A DNA stretch of 64,000 nucleotides from Flavobacteriaceae bacterium (GTDB lineage Bacteria > Bacteroidota > Bacteroidia > Flavobacteriales > Flavobacteriaceae): positions 310,001-374,000 of the forward strand of contig JABABD010000016.1 in the NCBI GenBank assembly GCA_014238425.1, written 5' to 3'. Under the pieces are notes generated by a model. The model did not search any database. It was not told where the DNA came from and worked only from the letters and a program-made list of their open reading frames with translations. A program made the translations under genes and the position numbers. This document shows positions 8,967 to 15,365 of this stretch, one piece after another. How positions within the stretch are numbered: the stretch's first letter is position 1; each line of letters starts with the position of its first letter.

Positions 8967-9583
8967 TGAAATTGAGTAAACGTAGATTTTCTCGTAGAGA
9001 GCTCATCATGGTTTTTATTTTGGCTTTTTGGCCTTTATTGTTCTATTGCTATTTGTTGTTTCCAGCTAAACCTACAATAAGAGTGTTTTCTTACGAGATT
9101 GTATCTCTGTTTCATGGTGATTTTCAGACAACAATGTGGGTGGTTTTCACAAAAATCAGTCTTATAATATTGTTAACTATGTGGTATTTCACGAATATAA
9201 ACTGGTGGCGATATGCATTATTACCTTTACTTTCCCTGACTTATTATCAATGTGGAGGGTTTTTATATTCAGATTTAGTAAATACTGAAATTATAAATCA
9301 TAACCCTATTTCAATAATTACGGTTATTGTCATTAGTGGTGTTCACATTTATCTTGATAAATTAGTGATGAATACACCTTTTATGTTAACAAATAAAATT
9401 GAAACAGACACAAATGAAATGCTTATAAAGTTAATTAAATTCAATAAGATGGATTATCAGGAAATGAAATCTGAATTCGAAATGTTATATGAAAATAGGA
9501 ACATACTAGAAGAGAAAGAATACCTCTATAAACTCATAGCTCTACAGAAAGCTATTATTGATATTGAAAACAAAGGGGAATAG
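8966..9583 (+). CDS. WWR-motif four-helix membrane protein, copy 4
   Basis: 205 residues. Helix 1 has FWPLLFYCYLLFPAKP, helix 2 MWVVFTKISLIILLTMWYF, then the signature as NINWWRYALLP. The Cys and Arg found before the Trp pair in copies 2 and 3 are replaced by Asn and Ile, while the WWRY core remains. The soluble tail ends EEKEYLYKLIALQKAI. It closes the array; only one base separates its stop from the stop of the convergent regulator gene, with no terminator between, so the two transcripts must overlap. Confidence 0.8.
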   Translation: MKLSKRRFSRRELIMVFILAFWPLLFYCYLLFPAKPTIRVFSYEIVSLFHGDFQTTMWVVFTKISLIILLTMWYFTNINWWRYALLPLLSLTYYQCGGFLYSDLVNTEIINHNPISIITVIVISGVHIYLDKLVMNTPFMLTNKIETDTNEMLIKLIKFNKMDYQEMKSEFEMLYENRNILEEKEYLYKLIALQKAIIDIENKGE

Positions 9584-9584
9584 T

Positions 9585-9968
9585 CTAATTTTTTAAATTT
9601 TGCTTTGCCTCTTCAATTTCTCGATCGATATCTTCCAATAATTGTTGTCTTAATTTCGAGCTTTCGCTAGCCAATTTTTCATCTACCGATTTTGCAACTA
9701 AACGTTCTAAAGCAGCCATGTCGATATCCTGGTCTTTTGTGGAAGCTTTATCTAAAAACATATCTCCCTTTCCTGTAATTAACCAAACAAGGTTTATTTG
9801 CGGATAGATGCTGATTATTTTCTCAATCACATCGCTACCTACAGACGCGTTGTTTTTATGCATACGAAGTATATAACCATTAGCCGTACCTATTGAGATA
9901 TCAAATTGTCGGGCGCTTACACCTAATTCCTTAATAAATAGAATAAGTCTGTCAATTGTTTTTGCCAT
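9585..9968 (-). CDS. phage-repressor-like helix-turn-helix regulator
   Basis: 127 residues from ATG 9968 (MAKTIDRLILFIKELGVS); the frame extends to 9995 but that start lies inside the operator palindrome. The N-terminal 70 residues match the lambda-repressor/XRE fold common in Bacteroidota, ending INLVWLITGKGDMFLD, a hallmark of that group. The rest is a charged coiled coil (ESSKLRQQLLEDIDREIEEA) that likely dimerises. It faces the WWR array tail to tail. A 24-base palindrome sits 26 bases upstream of its start, and a related sequence covers the array promoter, so it may repress both. No other phage genes are nearby. Confidence 0.75.
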   Translation of the reverse strand: MAKTIDRLILFIKELGVSARQFDISIGTANGYILRMHKNNASVGSDVIEKIISIYPQINLVWLITGKGDMFLDKASTKDQDIDMAALERLVAKSVDEKLASESSKLRQQLLEDIDREIEEAKQNLKN

Positions 9969-9993
9969 TGTAGAGATTTTGATTGAAAATTGC

Positions 9994-10017
9994 ATATATA
10001 GAAAATATTCTATATAT
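9994..10017. promoter_or_regulatory. 24-base palindromic operator candidate
   Basis: Arms ATATATAGAA (9994-10003) and TTCTATATAT (10008-10017) are perfect complements around AATA. It lies just upstream of the repressor-like gene and shares the 13-mer AAATATTCTATAT (10003-10015) with the promoter of the WWR array at 7063-7075. Confidence 0.55.
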
Positions 10018-10302
10018 TTAATTATTATATACTCAAATATACTAAACTATAGCAAATACGCTACGCTTTGCTTGCTAATAATTTAATGCGGATGGTATAA
10101 AATCAGGATTAAAAAGAGAAAGCCTCTACTAGGTAGAAGTTCTCGCAGTTTGTTGTTGTACGAATAAATCGAAGTTCACTCTTTGTAAAGATACAGTTTT
10201 TAAAGATGCGCATGGTTTATTCAAGTGTAGCGCTATATACACTTAAAATAAGCCGCGGAAACCGAAAAGCGTATGAGTAGGTCTTATATAAAAATGGATA
10301 GA
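10018..10302. other. non-coding stretch with small hairpins before the lipoprotein operon
   Basis: No gene is visible. It contains TCTAC-TAG-GTAGA (about 10124-10136) and a perfect AAGTGTA/TACACTT inverted repeat at 10223-10229 and 10238-10244 with loop GCGCTATA. There is no clear TAnnTTTG box. It is more GC-balanced than the surrounding spacers, which could mean a structured leader or a decayed element. Confidence 0.3.
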
Positions 10303-11604
10303 ATGAAAACAAATAATTTAAAATGGATAAGGCTAATGCCTATATTATGCTGTTTTTTCTTAGTTAATTGCGAAAAAGACAATAACTTAGAAGGCATAGA
10401 AAAGGTTGGCAACAAAAGGTTCAAAAAAATATCATTGCAAGACATGAATAGTAGAGTAGTACATGATGGAAATTACGAAGCCTTTAGCCGTATGCTTGAT
10501 GGCAATAAAGGTGCCGCTTCTTCAAGTCAACGAACAGTAGCCTTAGACAATGCCGTTATATTGACGGATGAAATTGTAGTTATTGAGAGTGACGAAGGCT
10601 CCGATTATACTTTTAAGGTGTTGGCAAACTCTGAAGGTAATGAGTTTTATAACTTGGTCTTAGAAACGAATGTCAATGGTGTTATCATTGATGATAAATT
10701 CATTAAGTACACGCCTTCAGAAAGTTGGATGCAGGACCCTTCGCAGCCTTTTTCAGGAACGGTTTCTTCGTCGGAAAGCGATACGTTCTCTGTGGACGAC
10801 ATAAATTTCCGATTAGGAAGATGTGTAACGAATATTTCTTATGAATGGTCGTGTAATGCGGGTAATGAACATGCACCAGATACATGCTGGGCTGGAGGTA
10901 GTGATCTTATAGTACAAGTAACCTATGGTGCTTGTCCTGAAGGAGGTGAGGAAGAATCTATTGACACGCCTGATGGTGATGGTAATGCTAGTGGCGGTGG
11001 TTATAGCGGAGGCACAGAGACAACCCCTCTTCCTCCTTGTCCTTTGGTTATTGGTGGTGTTTACGGAAACGACTGTCTAGACCCTGACGAGTATAATCTT
11101 GCCCTAGAGCTAAATGCTGCTGGAGTAGATGATTATGAAATTGATGTTAATAATGATATTGACCCTAATTCAGTCCCGAATTTTAGTACTGTGGATGAGT
11201 TAATAAATTACGTTGAAAGCTTTGTGGGCCAAGAAGCATCAAATGTACAGCAACAGACTACGACGACAAGTTTTTCGTTTGTAATGAACAGCATCTTAGG
11301 GACGGACTTAAGTTTTACAGTTCAAAAAAGCGTTCCTACTCCAACAGCTCCTTTGGATATACTGTCTGTGACATCTGAATTAATTGGTATTACAGCCTTT
11401 CAACATTGGGAGCAGGATGAGGAGTTTGGAGAGTATGTTACTGGAGGCTCGGTGATGAACATAACCATGACTGGAATATACAAAAGAGGGGCTATGGTTA
11501 ATGGGGATGGACTCTTCATTACAACTAAGTATCATTTTAGTGCAAGATTTAATTATAGCACAGGTGAATACGTGGGAGCATCAATTTATAATATTGAATA
11601 TTAA
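10303..11604 (+). CDS. large cell-surface lipoprotein of unknown function
   Basis: 433 residues from ATG 10303 (MKTNNLKWIRL); an ATG at 10273 would add ten residues. The signal peptide ends in FFLVNC, a lipobox with Asn before the acylated Cys. About residues 40-190 look like a beta-rich domain, then a low-complexity linker (GDGNASGGGYSGGTETTPLP), then a short Cys-containing segment and a C-terminal beta-rich domain of about 120 residues ending GEYVGASIYNIEY. This order of surface anchor, Gly/Pro linker and separate C-terminal domain is also seen in polymorphic-toxin-like lipoproteins of Flavobacteriaceae, but I do not recognise a toxin fold. Two small genes follow in the same direction. Confidence 0.65.
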   Translation: MKTNNLKWIRLMPILCCFFLVNCEKDNNLEGIEKVGNKRFKKISLQDMNSRVVHDGNYEAFSRMLDGNKGAASSSQRTVALDNAVILTDEIVVIESDEGSDYTFKVLANSEGNEFYNLVLETNVNGVIIDDKFIKYTPSESWMQDPSQPFSGTVSSSESDTFSVDDINFRLGRCVTNISYEWSCNAGNEHAPDTCWAGGSDLIVQVTYGACPEGGEEESIDTPDGDGNASGGGYSGGTETTPLPPCPLVIGGVYGNDCLDPDEYNLALELNAAGVDDYEIDVNNDIDPNSVPNFSTVDELINYVESFVGQEASNVQQQTTTTSFSFVMNSILGTDLSFTVQKSVPTPTAPLDILSVTSELIGITAFQHWEQDEEFGEYVTGGSVMNITMTGIYKRGAMVNGDGLFITTKYHFSARFNYSTGEYVGASIYNIEY

Positions 11605-11605
11605 T

Positions 11606-12097
11606 ATGACTGCAAAACACATTTCCTTGATTATTTGTATATCTTTTTTTGGTTGCGGCACGTACATGCCTTTTTCAAGCCCAAAGGCAAAAAGAGATGG
11701 TGTCAAACACATCAAGAACAGTATCGAACTTTCTAGGAAAGAGTTTAATAAAGTCAAAGAGAATGATTCATTACTTTATGAACTGTCAGTATCGGTAGAG
11801 GACACCGTTAATGTAAATCTAATAAAAAAAAGATTAGACTTGTTTTATAACGGAGTTTATAGTGCGAGACAAGCTAGGTCGGCTTTGATGCTAGATAGGG
11901 TGGGAATAACGAGTTTTGAATTTGTACATGATTCAGTCGACACTTCTAATTTTATAAAGTTGAATACTATAGGAGATATGAAAGAATACGTGAAAATGAC
12001 TGATAGTAGTATAAGGAGAAGTTTTGATGTGCATAACATTAAAGTTGTAAGAGACTCGGCTAAACATAAAAAGGACTCTATAAAGAATGATAATTAA
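11606..12097 (+). CDS. small lipoprotein
   Basis: 163 residues from ATG 11606, one base after the upstream stop; a longer frame back to 11501 lies inside the upstream gene and is rejected because the signal peptide starts here. MTAKHISLIICISFFGCGTY is a clear signal peptide with lipobox FFGC. The mature part is lysine- and serine-rich with heptad-like stretches (IKNSIELSRKEFNKVKEND) and a charged tail. The tight coupling to the large lipoprotein suggests a partner, chaperone or immunity role; none is shown by the sequence. Confidence 0.7.
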   Translation: MTAKHISLIICISFFGCGTYMPFSSPKAKRDGVKHIKNSIELSRKEFNKVKENDSLLYELSVSVEDTVNVNLIKKRLDLFYNGVYSARQARSALMLDRVGITSFEFVHDSVDTSNFIKLNTIGDMKEYVKMTDSSIRRSFDVHNIKVVRDSAKHKKDSIKNDN

Positions 12098-12109
12098 AAC
12101 GTTAATAAT

Positions 12110-12295
12110 ATGAATGATATGGATTTGGTGGACCCAAACATAGGATTGATTATTTGGACGACAATAAGTTTAATTCTTTTTATCCTCTTAATTTATTTCG
12201 TTGCAAAAACCTTTAGATTAGTCTTTGGGTACATAACCACGAAAAAGAAATACATGGAAAAAACAATGGAGGGTATTGACAAAACCAAACTTTGA
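12110..12295 (+). CDS. 61-residue single-helix membrane protein
   Basis: MNDMDLVDPNIGLIIWTTIS opens a single membrane helix (about 11-33), followed by a basic cytoplasmic tail with KKKYMEKTMEG. The N-terminus recalls the start of ATP synthase subunit b but the protein ends after the helix, so that likeness probably reflects only general helix composition. It follows the small lipoprotein by 12 bases and is the last gene before a strong terminator. Function unknown. Confidence 0.55.
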   Translation: MNDMDLVDPNIGLIIWTTISLILFILLIYFVAKTFRLVFGYITTKKKYMEKTMEGIDKTKL

Positions 12296-12330
12296 TAGCT
12301 ATTGGTTCTATAAAAATGATTGAACATTAA

Positions 12331-12360
12331 AAAACGCCATTGAATTTCAATGGCGTTTTG
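12331..12360. terminator. strong bidirectional terminator
   Basis: AAAACGCCATTGAA and TTCAATGGCGTTTT form a perfect 14-base inverted repeat around one T, flanked by A- and T-runs. It lies between the convergent lipoprotein operon and the fifth WWR gene. Confidence 0.85.
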
Positions 12361-12384
12361 TTTATTTTATAAGAATTATTAAGG

Positions 12385-12924
12385 TTAAAAATAATCCTTG
12401 AACTTACTTAGCAAGTTTTTTGGTCTTAAAGTAAATTCTTCTTCCAATTCTTGTAAACTTTTATTGGAGTTCATTTTATTAAATAACTTTGCTCTAATTA
12501 AATAGATTGACGGAACAATAATGGCCATCATTGGTAGCATGTATATCAGATGCAACTCATCAATTACACCAGTTTCATCAACCAAAACACCAATTAGTTG
12601 GAAAGAAAACATTCCTATTGGTACAAGTAATGCATGATACCACCAATGGCGGCACGTAAAGAACCAAATAAATAACAATAGTAAGGGAAGAAACTTCATC
12701 ATGACGACCCAAGCTGCTGCATTAGCGTCTTGATAAAACTTACTTTCAAAAGTAAATAAAAAATTGTCCCAAACAGCAGTGTCTGGGACATTTTCATACG
12801 AATAAAATATGTAGGGAGTTAATGCTATTAACGTAGCTATAAGACTCCCAGCAATTAAATTTCTTCTAGCCGACTGAACCTGGTTTGAGCTTTTTCGTTT
12901 TGACTTGTTGTGTGTTGTCATCAT
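12385..12924 (-). CDS. WWR-motif membrane protein, diverged copy 5
   Basis: 179 residues from ATG 12924 (12921 is also possible). It repeats the family plan: helix 1 with IALTPYIFYSYENVPDTAVW, helix 2 running into FIWFFTCRHWWYHALLVPIG, then two more helices. The motif has Tyr in place of the Arg after the Trp pair. The soluble tail is short (LEEEFTLRPKNLLSKFKDYF) and lacks the helical hairpin of copies 1-4. Its start overlaps the 3' end of a 46-codon lipoprotein gene in another frame, so the two are translationally linked. The frame upstream of 12924 is an artefact of that overlap. Confidence 0.75.
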   Translation of the reverse strand: MMTTHNKSKRKSSNQVQSARRNLIAGSLIATLIALTPYIFYSYENVPDTAVWDNFLFTFESKFYQDANAAAWVVMMKFLPLLLLFIWFFTCRHWWYHALLVPIGMFSFQLIGVLVDETGVIDELHLIYMLPMMAIIVPSIYLIRAKLFNKMNSNKSLQELEEEFTLRPKNLLSKFKDYF

Positions 12925-13006
12925 CGTTGACGCTGTTTGGAGTGCAAGATGCAAACGCAAACATACCAACCATTGCAAGGGCAAATAAGTACTTTTTAGT
13001 TTTCAT
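12866..13006 (-). CDS. 46-residue lipoprotein overlapping the WWR copy 5 gene
   Basis: MKTKKYLFALAMVGMFAFAS is a signal peptide followed by the lipobox Cys (AFASC); the mature part is only about 26 residues (starting CTPNSVNDDD) and ends KLKPGSVG. ATG 13006 lies 31 bases downstream of a perfect -7 box (13037-13044 on this strand). The last 59 bases overlap the start of the WWR copy 5 gene in a different frame. Tiny lipoproteins of this look are familiar in Flavobacteriaceae but have no assigned role. Confidence 0.7.
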   Translation of the reverse strand: MKTKKYLFALAMVGMFAFASCTPNSVNDDDNTQQVKTKKLKPGSVG

Positions 13007-13036
13007 AATTCAAGGGATTTAATTAATTAATTGCTC

Positions 13037-13044
13037 CAAATGTA
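13037..13044 (-). promoter_or_regulatory. promoter -7 box TACATTTG
   Basis: Perfect TAnnTTTG on the minus strand, 31 bases before the ATG of the 46-residue lipoprotein. No convincing -33 TTTG was found. It would drive the lipoprotein and WWR copy 5. Confidence 0.5.
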
Positions 13045-13120
13045 GCATATACCTTGAATGCTCTTACTAAGTAAATGTTAAAATTATGTTAAACATAAGC
13101 AATAACAGGCCTTTCAGAGC

Positions 13121-13135
13121 TACGGGTTTCCCGTA
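13121..13135. repeat. small inverted repeat TACGGG-TTT-CCCGTA
   Basis: Perfect 6-bp arms in the spacer between the minus-strand tsaE and the upstream lipoprotein promoter. A second hairpin, GCTTGA-AA-TCAAGC, follows at 13176-13189. A related palindrome (TTACGG/CCGTAA) occurs at 48566-48582. Possibly operator sites or part of a tsaE transcript end. Confidence 0.35.
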
Positions 13136-13203
13136 CTTTGTACCTTCTTGCGGTCAATATGTGATCTGAACTTGTGCTTGAAATCAAGCGTTACTCCATA
13201 GTT

Positions 13204-13629
13204 TTAATTGGTTAAATTCAAAGCATGATTCAATTTGAGGGATCTTGAATCATCTTGGTTAATATGTAAATAAATACTGTCCGCATCCTGCGGCAGTAGT
13301 GCTGTTATCTTTTCTGGCCATTCAATAAAATTGTAGTGACCTGAATACAAATACTCTTCAATTCCTATATCATATGCCTCAGTTTCATTCTCAATTCGGT
13401 ACATGTCAAAATGATACACTTTGTCATTCTTCACTTTATATTCGTTCACAATCGAAAAAGTGGGACTAGATGCTGCATTTTTGCCGCCTAAGGCTACTAC
13501 TAGAGCTTTTACAAGCGTCGTTTTTCCGCTACCCATATCACCATATAACAACAAGGTCTTGGATGCCATTTGGTCCAAAATTTGCGTCGCAATTTTCGAT
13601 AAATCAGTGATATTGTAGGTTGCAGTCAC
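13204..13629 (-). CDS. tsaE: tRNA threonylcarbamoyladenosine biosynthesis ATPase TsaE
   Basis: 141 residues from a GTG at 13629; the frame continues to a TTG at 13677, but those residues are not typical of the family. P-loop GDMGSGKT at residues 30-37, ASSPTFSIVNEY and YHFDMYR in the middle, and FIEWPEKI near the end are the classical TsaE motifs. It supports the TsaB-TsaD complex that makes t6A at position 37 of ANN-decoding tRNAs. It lies downstream of porX on the same strand. A 41-codon frame (13632-13757) sits between the two and is probably chance. Confidence 0.88.
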   Translation of the reverse strand: MTATYNITDLSKIATQILDQMASKTLLLYGDMGSGKTTLVKALVVALGGKNAASSPTFSIVNEYKVKNDKVYHFDMYRIENETEAYDIGIEEYLYSGHYNFIEWPEKITALLPQDADSIYLHINQDDSRSLKLNHALNLTN

Positions 13630-13788
13630 GATCAGGTTTTTAATAATAGCTTTGGTTCTACTTGCAATAATAAACAATAAAATTGGGAATAACCAAAATT
13701 TTTGGGCATTTCGTCGATGTTTATGGTTTTATGTAGAGCTTTTACTACAGTATTCATTGCCAATGTGTTATAAATCAGTTAGTACAAT

Positions 13789-15342
13789 TTAACGCGGATT
13801 TAGCACCACAAAAGGTATGACCATTTCTTCTAGAGACACACCACCATGCTGATAAGAATTCCTATAATAACTTACATAATGATTATAATTATTTGGGTAA
13901 GCGAAAAACAAATCCCCCTTTGCGAAAATAAAAGAACTACTCATGGTTATGGATGGTAAATGAATAGATTTAGGATTCTCTGCTGCAAAGACATCTTTAT
14001 CTTCATAGGTCAAGCTTCTTCCAGTTTTGTAGCGTAAATTCAAACTTGTATCTCGATCACCTACAACCTTAGATGGATTTTTCACATTTATGGTGCCATG
14101 ATCGGTTGTTATGATAAGTTTAAAGCCTAGTTGTTGCGCTTGTTGTATCATTTCAAAAAGAGGAGAGTTCTTGAACCAGCTTACGGTTAACGAACGATAA
14201 GCCTTATCGTTTGATGCCAGTTCTTTTACAACATCCATTTCTGTTTTGGCATGCGAGAGCATGTCTACAAAATTATAGACGACAACCGTGAGGTCATTAT
14301 CTTTAAGGCCTCTAAAGCTATCTACTAGTTTTCTACCGTTCTTAAGATTCGTGATCTTATAGTATTCATGCTTTAGATGGCTCAAGCCTAAACGCTTCAT
14401 TTGCGCTGTTAAAAAATCATTCTCGTGAAGGTTTTTACCACCTTCATCTGTGTCATTCTTCCAAAAATTTGGATGTAATTTTTCCATGTCACTTGGCATG
14501 AGTCCAGAGAATATGGCATTACGAGCATATTGGGTTGCTGTTGGTAAAATACTATAAAAGGGCTCTTCTTTTTCTTTCTTATAATGATTATTCACTACAG
14601 GTTCAAAAGCTTTCCATTGATCGTACCTCAGATTGTCAACGACTACCAACAGTGTCGGTTGCTCTTTACTTAATTCTGGTGCGATACGCTCTCTGAACAA
14701 TGTATGTGACATGATGGGTGCTTCGGAATTTGGCTGAAACCAGTCTTCATAATTTTTGTCAATGAACTTACCGAATTGCATGTTGGCCTCATTTTTTTGA
14801 GACTCCAAAATTTCAAACATGCCAGCATCTTCAATATCTTCTAGTTGTATTTCCCAGAACACCAATTTCTGATACAAGTCAGCCCATTCTTCATAACTAT
14901 TGACCATCGCCATATCCATAGCAATCTTCCGGAATTCTTGTTGATAATTTGAAGTTGTTTTCTCTGACACTAATCGAGAGTGATCTAAATTTTTCTTTAA
15001 GCTTAACAAGATCTGATGAGGATTAACTGGTTTTATAAGATAGTCAGCAATCTTACTACCAATGGCTTCCTCCATAATATATTCTTCTTCACTTTTAGTG
15101 ATCATGACTACAGGAATATTGGCCTTTTTCTCTTTGATCTCAGACAATGTTTCTAAACCAGTGAGGCCAGGCATATTCTCATCTAAGAACACGATGTCAA
15201 AATTCTGTTCCTCAATCACTTCAATAGCTTCTGTACCACTTTGACAGGTTGTGACGATATAATTTTTTTGTTCTAAAAAGAGAATATGTGGTTTTAAAAG
15301 GTCGATTTCATCATCTACCCAAAGAATATTTATGTTACTCAT
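13789..15342 (-). CDS. porX: T9SS regulator PorX (response regulator with PglZ/alkaline-phosphatase-like domain)
   Basis: 517 residues. Residues 1-120 form a receiver domain with the acidic pair WVDDE, phospho-acceptor Asp54 in DIVFLDENMPG, and the conserved Lys in LIKPVNP. The C-terminal half is a PglZ-type phosphatase/phosphodiesterase domain with LLVVVDNLRYDQW, IITTDHGTINV and a late YQHGGVSLEEM, all metal-site segments. In Porphyromonas and Flavobacterium PorX controls type IX secretion and gliding. The pectate lyase in this window, with its sorting domain, is the kind of cargo it governs. It is divergent from the HD gene with 23 bases between the starts. Confidence 0.92.
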   Translation of the reverse strand: MSNINILWVDDEIDLLKPHILFLEQKNYIVTTCQSGTEAIEVIEEQNFDIVFLDENMPGLTGLETLSEIKEKKANIPVVMITKSEEEYIMEEAIGSKIADYLIKPVNPHQILLSLKKNLDHSRLVSEKTTSNYQQEFRKIAMDMAMVNSYEEWADLYQKLVFWEIQLEDIEDAGMFEILESQKNEANMQFGKFIDKNYEDWFQPNSEAPIMSHTLFRERIAPELSKEQPTLLVVVDNLRYDQWKAFEPVVNNHYKKEKEEPFYSILPTATQYARNAIFSGLMPSDMEKLHPNFWKNDTDEGGKNLHENDFLTAQMKRLGLSHLKHEYYKITNLKNGRKLVDSFRGLKDNDLTVVVYNFVDMLSHAKTEMDVVKELASNDKAYRSLTVSWFKNSPLFEMIQQAQQLGFKLIITTDHGTINVKNPSKVVGDRDTSLNLRYKTGRSLTYEDKDVFAAENPKSIHLPSITMSSSFIFAKGDLFFAYPNNYNHYVSYYRNSYQHGGVSLEEMVIPFVVLNPR

Positions 15343-15350
15343 TTATAGTT

Positions 15351-15358
15351 TATATTTG
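15351..15358 (+). promoter_or_regulatory. promoter -7 box TATATTTG, near-leaderless
   Basis: Perfect TAnnTTTG ending only 7 bases before the ATG at 15366. Transcription starting 5-8 bases after the box would give an mRNA with essentially no 5' leader. Confidence 0.5.
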
Positions 15359-15365
15359 TTGATTA

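Noticed and set aside
9585-9968. Interpretation of the repressor-like gene as part of a prophage.
   Set aside because: No integrase, structural or lysis genes are nearby, and such regulators occur outside prophages in Bacteroidota.
11501-11605. Upstream extension of the 163-residue lipoprotein gene into the preceding gene.
   Set aside because: The signal peptide and lipobox begin at 11606; the extension is a shadow of the upstream frame.
12925-12984. N-terminal extension of WWR copy 5.
   Set aside because: Those codons are the out-of-frame reading of the 46-codon lipoprotein gene.
13632-13757. A 41-codon minus-strand frame between porX and tsaE (begins MNTVVKALHKTINIDEMPKN).
   Set aside because: It ends at the tsaE start, has no promoter or recognisable motif, and its composition fits chance. 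It could be real, but there is not enough evidence to call it.
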